DNA from: Geopsychrobacter electrodiphilus DSM 16401
GTDB lineage: Bacteria; Desulfobacterota; Desulfuromonadia; Desulfuromonadales; Geopsychrobacteraceae
Length of the DNA: 64,000 bases
Assembly: GCF_000384395.1 (NCBI RefSeq)
Contig: NZ_ARWE01000001.1
Location: 3,136,501 to 3,200,500, forward strand
Direction of reading: 5' to 3'
A program made the translations under genes and the position numbers. Positions within the stretch are counted from its first letter, which is position 1, and every line of letters begins with the position of its first letter. This document shows, one piece after another, positions 1-7,549 of the stretch. The notes under the pieces were generated by a model. That model had not been told where the DNA came from, searched no databases, and was given only the letters and a program-made list of their open reading frames with translations.

Positions 1-231
1 TGTGTGTTCTACATTTATCAGCTCTTTGTTACTGGCTAGGTAGCTGTTCATTTTTTTTATTGCGCTAAGATTTGGGGATTGTTCCATATTTGCCTTGCTG
101 GTAAGAGATGATGGCAGACAAACATGAAGGATGTGAAGTGTGGACTTTAGCGATAAAGCGAGCTTGACTGCCCTTTCAAATGCGCGATCAGTTTCGCCAG
201 CAATGTCAGTTGCCAACAGAATATTTCTCAT
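1..231 (-). CDS. Universal stress protein (UspA family), 3' part missing
   Basis: The N-terminal 77 codons of a minus-strand gene run off the left edge of the window. The protein opens MRNILLATDIAGETDRAF and continues with ALSLKSTLHILHV, the first beta strand, the following helix and the second strand of the UspA fold, with the early Asp (residue 9) that contacts ATP in this family. The ATG at 231 is preceded by a GGGAGG-type ribosome site about 6 bases upstream. Family members are small cytoplasmic stress or nucleotide-binding proteins of roughly 140-280 residues. The ATP-binding glycine motif would lie outside the window, so ATP binding cannot be judged. Transcription is divergent from the SLC13 transporter gene. 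Confidence 0.8.
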   Translation of the reverse strand, partial: MRNILLATDIAGETDRAFERAVKLALSLKSTLHILHVCLPSSLTSKANMEQSPNLSAIKKMNSYLASNKELINVEHT

Positions 232-414
232 CTCTTCCTCCCTTTTTTGCTTTCCAAGTATGATGCAGCGCCGCCCTGCAAATCGATCTTAAAAGTCCGC
301 GTGCTTAGAGAATATCAGAAAAACAGATCACCACTGATTGACTGCTTACGATATTTGAAAGAAGAAACGGGTTGATCGCGGCAGTGTCCTGCAACTCACA
401 ACATATAGAGCATC

Positions 415-446
415 AAAAGCCCACCTGGCGATCCGGGTGGGCTTTT
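415..446 (+). terminator. Orphan intrinsic terminator in a divergent intergenic region
   Basis: AAGCCCACC and GGTGGGCTT form a 9-bp stem around a 10-base loop and are followed by TTTCTG on the plus strand; on the minus strand the stem is also followed by a short T run. No plus-strand gene is visible upstream within the window, and both flanking genes point away from it. It may end a short RNA made from 232-414. Nothing else was recognised in the 232-612 gap. Confidence 0.6.
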
Positions 447-612
447 CTGATAAGTCGGTCAGGATCTGCAGGAATTTTGCATTTCGGCCAATTTCAAACA
501 TTTAAAACTATGTAGGACAAAAATTAAGAAATCCATCTATTTGACCTCGACTCAGACCCAAGTATAGTTGATATCATCTGATTTTATACGGATCTCTGGG
601 AATTACCTTTTA

Positions 613-2391
613 ATGATGACTACCGACCAAACCATCCTCTTCAGTCTGATTACACTCATTTTAATTTTTCTCATATGGGGCAAGATACGTTACGACGTGA
701 CCGCATTTGCCGCACTTGTTTTGGCCGCTATGACCGGTGTCATTCCCAAAGACCAAATTTTCTCAGGTTTTGGCCACCCGGCGGTCATCATCATTGCCTT
801 GGTACTGATCGTCAGTCGCGGTCTCTCTCGATCTGGTGCCATAGAAATGCTGGCGCGCAAAGTCGTCGACTCGTCGCGCAGCTTACAGAACCATATCGGC
901 ATTATGGCAGTTATCTCCGCGACACTTTCGAGCATTATGAACAATGTCGCTGCGCTGGCGTTGCTGATGCCGGTCGACATACAGGCTGCCCAGCGCTCCA
1001 AGCGGAGCCCGTCTCTAACGCTGATGCCGCTTTCTTTCGCCTCTATCCTTGGCGGCATGATAACTTTGATCGGCACTCCACCAAACATCGTTATTGCCAC
1101 CTTTCGCGAAAGCGCTCTAGGCAAACCGTACGGCATGTTCTCTTTTGCCCCGGTCGGGCTTGTGGTAGCGATTGTCGGGGTGTTGTATGTCTCTTTTCTT
1201 GGCTGGCGGTTGATTCCGGCCGAACGCGGCAAGCACGATACTCTTCTGGAACTTGGCGATTTAAAAGCCTACATTTCAAACGCCAAGGTGCAAAAAGCCT
1301 CCAGTGCCGTGGACAAGAAGCTCAAGGACCTCGAACCGTTCGCTGAGAAGAGTGATGTCAATATTCTCGGCCTGGTGCGGCACGGCAAGCACCTACCCGG
1401 TTCCGCCCGGCGAGAAATCATCCGTAAGAATGATCTGGTGGTGCTTGAAGGGCGGCCTGATGCCATCGACCAGTTTGTCGGTGCCGCAGACTTAGAATAC
1501 GTCGGCGCACATAAGCATGACAGCATGCTCGCCGAAGCAGTGACCCTAATGGAAGTCGTTGTCCCGAAAGGGGCTATGATCGAAGGCCGTAAGGCGATGG
1601 AGGTCCGGTTACTCTCCCAGCGTAACGTGACCCTGCTCGGTATCTCGCGGAAGGATCGGAGAATCCGTGAGCAGGTACGCAAAGTCCCAATTAAGGCGGG
1701 AGATATCTTGCTGTTACTTGGCCCGGAGGAGCAACTTCCGAATGTGGTTGATTGGCTTGGTTGTCTGTCACTAGCTGGACGTGGTCTCGAAGTCCCTCAG
1801 CGGAGCAAGGCGTGGGCGGCGGTGGCTATTTTTGCCGCCGCAATTATTGCCGCCAGTACCGGTTTGATTTACCTGCCAATGGCGTTGGCGGCAGTGGTTG
1901 TCGCTTATGTCGCTCTGCGCATTGTGCCATTATCACAAGTGTATGACTCGGTCGAGTGGCCAGTTATTGTGCTGCTTGGCTCAATGATTCCGATCGGCGC
2001 CGCGCTAGAGGCGCGTGGTGGCACAACTCTGGTGGCCAATGCAATTGTTGACTGGACGGCTGGCTGGCCGACCGTCGCAGTTCTTACCATCCTGATGCTC
2101 GTCACCATGACCCTTTCGGATGTGTTGAATAACGTGGCAACGGCACTGATCGCCGCCCCCATCGGCATCGATATAGCCACCCGGCTTGATGCCAACCCGG
2201 ATTCTTTCTTGATGGCGGTCGCCGTCGCAGCATCCTGTGCATTTCTGACTCCCATCGGTCATAAGAACAACACCATCATCATGGGTCCTGGTGGCTATAA
2301 ATTTGGCGATTACTGGCGAATGGGTCTGCCTCTGGAGATTTTGGTCGTGCTAGTTGGCATTCCGACGATTCTCTTGGTCTGGCCTCTTTGA
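613..2391 (+). CDS. SLC13 (DASS)-type anion transporter with two RCK_C domains
   Basis: An inner-membrane permease of about 592 residues, likely a Na+-coupled carrier of sulfate, dicarboxylate or a similar anion; the substrate is not predictable. Hydrophobic helices fill residues 1-210 and 390-592. The two halves carry the repeated Asn-containing hairpins typical of this family: IMNNVAALALL near residue 109 with GTPPN near 154, and SDVLNNVATAL near 502. Between the halves, at about 214-296 and 307-384, are two TrkA-C (RCK_C) domains, the usual insertion in this subfamily, which probably bind a cytosolic ligand. The open frame begins at a TTG at 568, but ATG 613 (or 616) is preferred because homologues start close to the first helix; no strong SD is seen. 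An intrinsic terminator follows at 2443. Confidence 0.88.
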   Translation: MMTTDQTILFSLITLILIFLIWGKIRYDVTAFAALVLAAMTGVIPKDQIFSGFGHPAVIIIALVLIVSRGLSRSGAIEMLARKVVDSSRSLQNHIGIMAVISATLSSIMNNVAALALLMPVDIQAAQRSKRSPSLTLMPLSFASILGGMITLIGTPPNIVIATFRESALGKPYGMFSFAPVGLVVAIVGVLYVSFLGWRLIPAERGKHDTLLELGDLKAYISNAKVQKASSAVDKKLKDLEPFAEKSDVNILGLVRHGKHLPGSARREIIRKNDLVVLEGRPDAIDQFVGAADLEYVGAHKHDSMLAEAVTLMEVVVPKGAMIEGRKAMEVRLLSQRNVTLLGISRKDRRIREQVRKVPIKAGDILLLLGPEEQLPNVVDWLGCLSLAGRGLEVPQRSKAWAAVAIFAAAIIAASTGLIYLPMALAAVVVAYVALRIVPLSQVYDSVEWPVIVLLGSMIPIGAALEARGGTTLVANAIVDWTAGWPTVAVLTILMLVTMTLSDVLNNVATALIAAPIGIDIATRLDANPDSFLMAVAVAASCAFLTPIGHKNNTIIMGPGGYKFGDYWRMGLPLEILVVLVGIPTILLVWPL

Positions 2392-2420
2392 AATTCACGA
2401 GAACAATAACCTTCTCATAG

Positions 2421-2490
2421 ATCACGATCCAAAATATAAAAAACGGCCCAACCTGATTCCAAATGGTTGGGCCGTCATATATGTTGTGCT
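2421..2490. repeat. Left part of a duplicated non-coding repeat (copy 1)
   Basis: This segment, starting ATCACGATCCAAAAT and ending TGTTGTGCT, closely matches 5463-5534 nearly base for base. Copy 1 continues on the far side of the IS3 remnant at about 3519-3577. The similarity stops where transposase-like coding begins. It includes the terminator stem at 2443-2475. Confidence 0.65.
2443..2475 (+). terminator. Intrinsic-terminator-like hairpin after the SLC13 gene
   Basis: ACGGCCCAACC pairs with GGTTGGGCCGT, an 11-bp perfect stem with an 11-base loop. It lies 51 bases after the transporter stop. The T tract on the plus strand is poor (CATATATG), while the minus strand reads into TTTTTTATATTTTGG, so it works better as a minus-strand terminator for the transposase remnant. 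Probably bidirectional. Confidence 0.6.
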
Positions 2491-3454
2491 GGGTGCTCCG
2501 GTCGATACTTTAACGTGCGAAACAGAGATTCCGAGAAGGGATTGTCGTTGCCGACACCAGGGCGACTGAAGGAAGGCATAACGCCCAACTGCTGAAGTGC
2601 CGCCAGCATGGTTGATCCTTTCATGGGGCTGCCATTTTCGGAATGTAGAATCAGACCCTGCGAATCAACCTCATACTGACCAGCATCGGCCAGACGGGAA
2701 ACAATTTGCCAGGGTGAAAGATCCCGGTATTCAGGGGCATTGGCCACCGCAAGGACTTGCTGCCTCTCGACATGTGACAGTTGATTCGGGGGCGCAGTTC
2801 GTGGGCCGTTACGTCGATCATACCCACCATTCTGGTCCCGCCATCTTTGTACTGTACGACTTGTTAACCCAAGCATTTTGGCCACCTGTTCCAAACGAGC
2901 GCCCCGGCACATCGCGTCTTTGATCAGGAGGAGAACCTGTTTCCGGACTAGAGGGTCGTGTCGTCGTCCACCCAAAGGTCCCGGGCTTTTTTTCAGGGCC
3001 AGCAGAGTTGCCGCTTCTGCCAGAGCCTTGTCCTTGCGCAGAAGTTCCTTTTCCAAGTCCTGGATACGCTTACGCTCATTGCGCTTACCACCAAATGTCT
3101 CTAGACCAACCAGCATCTGATCGTGCTATTGCTGCGTGTGGGATTATGCAAAACTCGGCTGCGTAAAAAAGGGCCTAGGTCTTCCTCCGAAAGCGATGTC
3201 GCTTCTAAGACCGCAGCCAGTTTTTCTTCAGGAGTCCAATCATAGGGACGTTTCATCTTTGATATCCTCCGTATAGATTTGGAAAACGATGGTAAATCTG
3301 GCTGGTCCGCAACATCCACCGTATCTGTTTCGCTCATCCCGCGATAGAGAGTGCTCCATGATACGCCAGCTTCTTGTGCAGTCGAAGTTTTATTTGCCCC
3401 GTTAAGCTCCGCAGCCTTACGGATCATAAGGGCCCTGAATGATCTGGTATACAT
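2475..3454 (-). pseudogene. IS3-family transposase, frameshifted and internally deleted
   Basis: The 5' part (ATG 3454, preceded by AGGAGG) encodes an OrfA-like N-terminus with an HTH (TSTAQEAGVSWSTLYRG) and KRPYDWTPEEKLAAV. Near 3120-3135 the reading frame is broken: the continuation MLVGLETFGGKRNERKRIQDLEKELLRKD lies in another frame behind a stop. The second part has a Trp-Arg HTH (GLTSRTVQRWRDQNGG), then jumps directly from SRLADAGQYE to LILHSENGSPMKG, so most of the catalytic core, with the first Asp, is missing. The tail has NPFSESLFRTLKYRPE, including the region of the catalytic Glu, and then stops early. It cannot be an active transposase. Confidence 0.8.
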
Positions 3455-3502
3455 GTGCCTCCTGACTGCCCCCAATTTTGAGTTCAGTTAGAGGCGACAA
3501 CA
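2482..3502 (-). mobile_element. Decayed IS3-family insertion sequence
   Basis: The region encodes pieces of an IS3-family OrfA/OrfB transposase on the minus strand. Both proposed ends begin TGTTGT followed by C/G pairs (2482 inward on plus, 3502 inward on minus), and a duplicated flank lies outside them. At about 1.02 kb it is shorter than intact family members (typically 1.2-1.5 kb), which fits the internal loss seen in the DDE domain. The exact ends are inferred; the terminal repeat is too short to be sure. Confidence 0.55.
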
Positions 3503-3518
3503 ATGCTGACACAGGGAG

Positions 3519-3577
3519 ATCTTGCTTCACCTTAGGACTTAAAACACACCCAACATCAGAGCCACCGTCTCAAAAAT
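3519..3577. repeat. Right part of the duplicated repeat (copy 1)
   Basis: CTTGCTTCACC then ACTTAAAACACACCC then a diverged stretch ending GTCTCAAA matches 5540-5599, where the 15-base core ACTTAAAACACACCC is identical. In copy 2 this segment follows the left part directly; here about 1.03 kb of IS3 remnant separates them. Confidence 0.65.
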
Positions 3578-3612
3578 TCTAAGTTATGCCGCATCAAGCG
3601 CCATAGTCAAAA

Positions 3613-3663
3613 ACTGGTGTTCTCCATCTCTAAACTATCAGGATTAATGAAATGGAGCACCAG
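3613..3663. repeat. Inverted repeat flanking 24 bases
   Basis: CTGGTGTTCTCCAT at 3613 is answered by ATGGAGCACCAG at 3652, 12 bases pairing with a two-base interruption. It resembles a small element end pair or a remnant hairpin. No gene lies inside it. Confidence 0.4.
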
Positions 3664-3676
3664 AACTATACATAAA

Positions 3677-3704
3677 AACGCCCCGACAATTCAGTCAGGG
3701 CGTT
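3677..3704 (-). terminator. Intrinsic terminator of the small membrane protein gene
   Basis: AACGCCC pairs with GGGCGTT around a 14-base loop; on the minus strand the stem is followed by TTTTTATG. It lies 36 bases past the stop codon of the gene at 3740-3922, so it very likely ends that transcript. Confidence 0.65.
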
Positions 3705-3739
3705 ACGAGGATTAATTCTCTTTGAATCCCTTTTTAAAT

Positions 3740-3922
3740 TTAGCCAGCTATCATGTGAGCGATGAATGGCCACGCCACCAACACCGCAGTGCTAAAGGCA
3801 GTAACACCAAGACAGACTAAAAGCACTCCAAGCCAAATGTTAGCAAGCGGATTAACAGCTTGAGACACAGTAGTGACTTCGTTAATTTCTTGGCCGATTG
3901 TCGTTGTGATAGAATTGGTCAT
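3740..3922 (-). CDS. Small single-span membrane protein, function unknown
   Basis: A 60-residue protein starting MTNSITTTIGQEINEV with a hydrophilic, Thr-rich N-terminal third and one long hydrophobic helix (roughly residues 30-57, including WLGVLLVCLGVTAF and VLVAWPFIAHM). ATG 3922 is chosen over the upstream frame start at 3961 because an ideal AAGGAGG ribosome site sits 5-6 bases before it. It has its own terminator at 3677. I do not recognise the family. The strong SD, the terminator and the isolated monocistronic setting argue that it is a real expressed small protein. It lies between two insertion sequences in AT-rich DNA, so it may belong to an acquired segment. Confidence 0.65.
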   Translation of the reverse strand: MTNSITTTIGQEINEVTTVSQAVNPLANIWLGVLLVCLGVTAFSTAVLVAWPFIAHMIAG

Positions 3923-3961
3923 GGCGTCCTCCTTAGCGGGCGTGGGAGACCTACCTCCCAT

Positions 3962-4383
3962 TCAATTATGGTGAAACATTCTCTTTTATTCCATCCTTCT
4001 TGATATATTGATATTCCAAGGAATGTGCCAGAAATTCAAAAAACCATATATTTATATTTTATCCTTAAATATCGGTGACTTATAGCGAAATTTAAACTCT
4101 CCATAAATAAGCATAGAAACAGTCTTTCGTTGCAGTTGCAACAAAGCTTATTGTTATTTAGGTTAGCAACTTGTGTTTAGGATAATGAACCACTCCTAAT
4201 TTTGCTGATTGGTGGGAGTTTAACGCTTTTTACTGCCGAAATGAGGTCCTCTCCTTAAAATGTTGCTTTAGCCGTTGCAATATATAAAATGCAACAACTT
4301 CATCACAAAGCCGCCACCTCTACATTCTCAAGCAAGCTCACTGGTTTGCGTTTGGAATTGCTTGGCAGGTTAATTTCTTAGGC
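3962..4383. other. AT-rich gene-free interval upstream of the IS30 element
   Basis: No supportable ORF. It holds the probable promoter region of the small membrane gene and one compact inverted repeat, GTTGCA at 4274 and TGCAAC at 4290, enclosing ATATATAAAA. No known element was recognised. Confidence 0.5.
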
Positions 4384-5453
4384 GGATTCAATTCGCTAGT
4401 GCAACCGGTGGATTGATTCCAAAAAATACCTGATTGGGGGTTTTAAATCCAAGGCATTTTCTGGGGCGGTTGTTGAGTTTGTTCATCACTCTCTGAATCT
4501 CTTCGTCAGTCACTTCAGCGAGATCCTTGCCTTTTGGGAAGAACTGGCGAATAAGGCCATTGGTGTTCTCGTTTAAGCCGCGTTCCCACGAATGATAAGG
4601 GTGCGCAAAATAACCGCTAGACTGAAGCATCTCGTCAATGTCCAGATGCAAGGCAAACTCTTTCCCGTTGTCGTAAGTCAACGTTTTCACGTGTGAGGCC
4701 AGCGGTAGTAATCGTTTCACTATGACAGCCCGAACCTTTTTTGCTGTCCGATCGGGTGCCTTGCCAATCATGCTCCAACGGGTCTTGCGTTCCACGAGGG
4801 TAACCAAAACAGCGCTGCCTTGTTTGCCAATGACCGTATCGGCTTCCCAATCACCGACTCGACTCCGTTCGTTGACCACCTCTGGTCGTTCGTCGATCGA
4901 AACGCGCCCTTTGAGCTGGCCACGACGATCTGGCGCACCGTAACGCTTTTTACGTTGTTTCTGACAGCGCAGATATCGGTAGATGTCACCACCAGCCCGC
5001 TTGTCACGAAGAACATATTGATAAATCCACTCGGGACTAACATGGAGACATTCTTCCTGCCGCAGCCAATAGCTGACCTGCTCTGGACTCCAGTATTCGC
5101 GGGTCAACTGCTCGACGCGCGCCCAGGACTCGCGAGTGATACGGCAAGTGACCTTTTCCTGACGACGACTTACAGCAAGACCATCAGCCTGCTTGGGTCT
5201 GTAGCCTCTCAACCCACAATTGCGTGCCATCTCCCGGCCAATGGTGGATTTATGGCGGCCAAGAACCTTGGCCATTTGCGCCTTCGATTGACCGGCTGTT
5301 TTCAAGGCGGAAATCTGATATCTTTCTTCTCGGGTAAGCTGTGTGTAGTGCATCATCGCGCTCCTCTAACTTTGGTCGGTGAAAGAAGCCGTGAGCCTAC
5401 CGCAGCTTATCCTTCAAACCAAACTATTAGAGTTGCACTTACAACTTGAATCC
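4384..5453 (-). mobile_element. Complete IS30-family insertion sequence
   Basis: The element is about 1,070 bp. The left end reads GGATTCAATTCGCTAGTGCAAC (4384-4405) and the right end GTTGCACTTACAACTTGAATCC (5432-5453). These are inverted copies of each other at 18 of 22 positions, with conserved outer GGATTCA and inner GTGCAAC blocks, a layout common in this family. One intact transposase fills the inside and its stop codon overlaps the left repeat. The short target duplication expected for IS30 (2-3 bp) could not be fixed with certainty. Confidence 0.88.
4388..5356 (-). CDS. IS30-family DDE transposase, intact
   Basis: A 322-residue cut-and-paste/copy-out transposase. Residues 1-45 hold the IS30 HTH (LTREERYQISALKT ... 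MAKVLGRHKSTIGREM). The RNase-H-like catalytic core has the three acidic residues in the expected contexts: D173 in GDWEADTVIG, D229 in LTYDNGKEF and E263 in LNENTNGLIRQFF. The C-terminal motif NRPRKCLGFKTPNQVF is also family-typical. No frameshift or stop was seen, so the copy could be active. Two in-frame ATGs (5356, 5353) follow GGAG; either may be used. The coding sequence ends inside the left terminal repeat. Confidence 0.95.
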   Translation of the reverse strand: MMHYTQLTREERYQISALKTAGQSKAQMAKVLGRHKSTIGREMARNCGLRGYRPKQADGLAVSRRQEKVTCRITRESWARVEQLTREYWSPEQVSYWLRQEECLHVSPEWIYQYVLRDKRAGGDIYRYLRCQKQRKKRYGAPDRRGQLKGRVSIDERPEVVNERSRVGDWEADTVIGKQGSAVLVTLVERKTRWSMIGKAPDRTAKKVRAVIVKRLLPLASHVKTLTYDNGKEFALHLDIDEMLQSSGYFAHPYHSWERGLNENTNGLIRQFFPKGKDLAEVTDEEIQRVMNKLNNRPRKCLGFKTPNQVFFGINPPVALAN

Positions 5454-5462
5454 GGGTTAGAA

Positions 5463-5602
5463 ATCACGATCAAAATACAAAAAACGGCTCGATCTGATTC
5501 CAAAGGGTTGGGTCGTCTCTTACATGTTGTGTTCGATCATGTTCCTGCTTCATCGAAGTACTTAAAACACACCCACTATCAGGAGGCCATCTCAAAGCTC
5601 CT
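5463..5602. repeat. Duplicated non-coding repeat, copy 2 (without IS3 DNA)
   Basis: 5463-5534 matches 2421-2490, and 5540-5599 matches 3519-3577, joined with almost no extra sequence. Copy 2 is therefore a version of the repeat that lacks the roughly 1 kb IS3-type insert. It begins 10 bases outside the right end of the IS30 element. The terminator stem present in copy 1 has decayed here (ACGGCTCGATC against GGGTTGGGTCGT). Confidence 0.6.
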
Positions 5603-5771
5603 GATCAATAAGAACGACACAGGGGCCCCCATTTGGAAGGTTGGCCGTTTCGGTGTCTTATTGATGGTGATTTACGGCGGCGTCTCCAATCTGCGCGCGT
5701 CACTGCAATTTTTCCTCATTTTACAGACAGCGTTTTTCAGTTGGTTGCTCAGATTGCCAGATGGTATTCCT
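5603..5771. other. Unassigned segment between repeat copy 2 and the hydrolase gene
   Basis: Short plus-strand frames exist here but have no start with a ribosome site and no recognisable family. It may be debris of a further mobile element. The hydrolase stop codon lies just beyond on the minus strand. Confidence 0.3.
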
Positions 5772-6506
5772 CTAAGCCTGACTCCGTAGAACTGCCAAAT
5801 TTTCCAAATGAATTCTGTTTTCATTCGCGGTGTCAAAATTAACACGCACTCCATCTTTTATCATCAGCAGGTAGTCAATTGTTTTCTGGATATCCAAATT
5901 TGTTATTTCCAGGGTATGACTTGAAAAGATCTTTCTGGTGGGCAACGAAAGGTAGAGTTTGAGTGTTTCGATATAGGTATCCAGATTTGGATCTTCGACG
6001 TAAATAATTGGGCTTTCGACGTTATCACCAACATACAAGGCACCTTCAGCCCAATCGAAAATAGATATGCAATCTCTTGTGTGTCCGGGACTGTGAAATA
6101 TTTCGATCTGATCGTCAGGGAAGGAGATCGATTTATCGAAAACCAGTGAAGGCAGAACCGGTTCAACCTTACCGCTTATATATTGCCCATTATTGTCAAT
6201 TTGACTCTGCCAATTGTTGAGCAGATCCTCACGACAAAAACGGTGACCAACGATTGTTTTATCCTTGAAGGCAACATTGCCCCATACATGGTCCCAATGG
6301 AAATGTGTGTTGACGACTAGGACTTCTTTCTTCGGGTCAAGCTTTTCCAGGCGTCTAACTATTGGCTCCATGCTCAGGGAACCACAGAACGTATCAATAA
6401 CAAATAATCTATTCATTTTTTCTATCAGGAAAACACATGTGTAATACTCGCTAATTTCATTATATATGTAGGCTACTGAGTTACCTGTAATAACTATTTC
6501 TTCCAT
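5772..6506 (-). CDS. Metallo-beta-lactamase-fold hydrolase
   Basis: A 244-residue soluble protein with the MBL metal signature THFHWDH: H68, H70, D72 and H73, then H142 in HSPGHTRD, D161 in YVGDNVES and H197 in FSSHTLE. These are the ligands for a two-zinc (or iron) site. The fold runs end to end with no signal peptide. Family members hydrolyse thioesters, lactones, phosphodiesters or beta-lactams, and the substrate cannot be told from these motifs. Codon use is AT-rich compared with the genes beyond 7 kb, and the gene sits next to insertion sequences, so recent acquisition is likely. It stands alone. Confidence 0.85.
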   Translation of the reverse strand: MEEIVITGNSVAYIYNEISEYYTCVFLIEKMNRLFVIDTFCGSLSMEPIVRRLEKLDPKKEVLVVNTHFHWDHVWGNVAFKDKTIVGHRFCREDLLNNWQSQIDNNGQYISGKVEPVLPSLVFDKSISFPDDQIEIFHSPGHTRDCISIFDWAEGALYVGDNVESPIIYVEDPNLDTYIETLKLYLSLPTRKIFSSHTLEITNLDIQKTIDYLLMIKDGVRVNFDTANENRIHLENLAVLRSQA

Positions 6507-6640
6507 TTTTACTCACAATTAATCAAAGTTAGTTTGCTTCTTCAAGGACGAGATCTTCGTTAACAACGATTGACGCAGTGAAGAAACCTGTCTTGGGTTA
6601 ATTCTATATTTATTTTACGGAAAGAGTCGATGTGGTATGT

Positions 6641-6674
6641 GGCATTCTCGCAATCCTGCATTGCGAGAAATGCC
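6641..6674. repeat. Stable hairpin without a T tract
   Basis: GGCATT-CTCGCAAT pairs with ATTGCGAG-A-AATGCC around a CCTGC loop, a 14-bp stem with one bulge. Neither side has a T run, so it is not a simple terminator. It resembles the palindromes of REP-like or IS200/605-like elements. Confidence 0.45.
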
Positions 6675-6743
6675 GACCAGTTCACCAGCCGCTGTACAAA
6701 ATCAACTTAACTCACTAACAGAGCCTTTTTATTTGTAAGTGAT

Positions 6744-6764
6744 AAAAAGGGGACAGATTTATTT
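6744..6764. repeat. AAGGGGACAGATTTATTT-type dispersed motif
   Basis: The sequence AAGGGGACAGATTTATTT is a motif I associate with the flanks of REP-associated tyrosine transposase (RAYT) genes in many bacteria. No such transposase is present here. The 6507-7055 gap otherwise shows only hairpins. Confidence 0.4.
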
Positions 6765-6814
6765 AATCTAAATTACGGGGTTTTGCAAAGTTGCAACCAC
6801 ACCCAAGAACAACA

Positions 6815-6851
6815 AAAGCCACCCTTCAGCATCAACCTGAAAAGCGGCTTT
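6815..6851 (-). terminator. Possible terminator of the lipoprotein gene at 7056
   Basis: On the minus strand AAAGCC and TTCAG pair with CTGAA and GGCTTT in an interrupted stem, followed by TTTTGTTGTT. It lies about 205 bases after the lipoprotein stop codon. Confidence 0.4.
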
Positions 6852-7055
6852 CAAAATTCACCTTGTCCTAAAACCCCGAATAATATCCCCACAGATCAGT
6901 GTGTTATTTCAACTAGTTGCCGCCATATGCTCCCAGCGCGACTGACCTGTCAACCAGCTGCCGTCGCTGGTGATTTTCAGACAGCCTATTTTCGCGGCAA
7001 AGCCCTCAATTCAGGCCTTAATGACGATCAGCAGGCAGCGGGAATCTGGATTGAT

Positions 7056-7433
7056 TCAGCGCGGCGGGATGGCGGGGACCTGACGCCAGCCTTTTGCCAG
7101 CATGCAAATGTGAAAATAACGTTGTTCATCATACCAGCGACGTTGCACATCGTAATAAAAGGGCGGCGGCTCACCATACCAATAAGCAGAGTGACGATAA
7201 TAATGGCGGTCGTAGAAGGGAAAGCGCGGGTAGAAGTGGGGGCTAAAATAGTCGCTATTCTCGGCCTCTTGCCGGGACAACCTCAGGCATTCGTCGGTTG
7301 CCTGCTGTAACTCTGCTTGACTGAGTCCCTCCGGGTGTTGCCAGACCAAAGGAACCCCGCAGCCACAGAGAAGCAGCAGACAGAACCAGAGCAGGAGATG
7401 GGAAAGATTCCAGTTGAACCTGACGCATTTCAT
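7056..7433 (-). CDS. Predicted lipoprotein, function unknown
   Basis: A 125-residue protein with a lipoprotein signal: a basic N-terminus, the hydrophobic stretch LLLWFCLLLL and a lipobox LLCGC whose cysteine is about residue 24. The mature part is rich in Tyr, Phe, Pro, His and Arg (for example PHFYPRFPFYDRHYYRHSAYWY). I recognise no domain. The ATG at 7433 has no SD. A TATAAT box ends exactly 6 bases before it with TTGAGT 18 bases further upstream, which would place the transcription start on the A of the ATG, so the mRNA may be leaderless. It lies downstream of malonyl-CoA decarboxylase on the same strand but probably has its own promoter. Confidence 0.65.
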   Translation of the reverse strand: MKCVRFNWNLSHLLLWFCLLLLCGCGVPLVWQHPEGLSQAELQQATDECLRLSRQEAENSDYFSPHFYPRFPFYDRHYYRHSAYWYGEPPPFYYDVQRRWYDEQRYFHICMLAKGWRQVPAIPPR

Positions 7434-7439
7434 GGCTCA

Positions 7440-7469
7440 ATTATAGCGAAAAAAACTCAAAATACTCAA
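7440..7469 (-). promoter_or_regulatory. Sigma-70-type promoter predicting a leaderless mRNA
   Basis: Reading the minus strand, TTGAGT (7469-7464), an 18-base spacer and TATAAT (7445-7440) are followed by TGAGCC and then ATG. The predicted start point, 7 bases after the -10 box, is the start codon itself. Confidence 0.5.
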
Positions 7470-7549
7470 AATCTGTCGAAGATCAGATTGAGCTAAATCC
7501 CGACCTGCGGGAACTCATCACCCCTCAACCTGGAGTCATAGGTCCCCTG

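Noticed and set aside
568-612. Upstream TTG extension of the SLC13 gene
   Set aside because: It adds a polar N-terminus not expected before the first helix, and TTG has no ribosome site. ATG 613 is a better start.
5379-5789. 136-codon plus-strand frame across the IS30 end and repeat copy 2
   Set aside because: It crosses a mobile element boundary and a non-coding repeat, so it cannot be an old gene; no family is seen.
6783-7310. 175-codon plus-strand frame
   Set aside because: It overlaps the lipoprotein gene antisense and spans hairpins; no recognisable domain or ribosome site.
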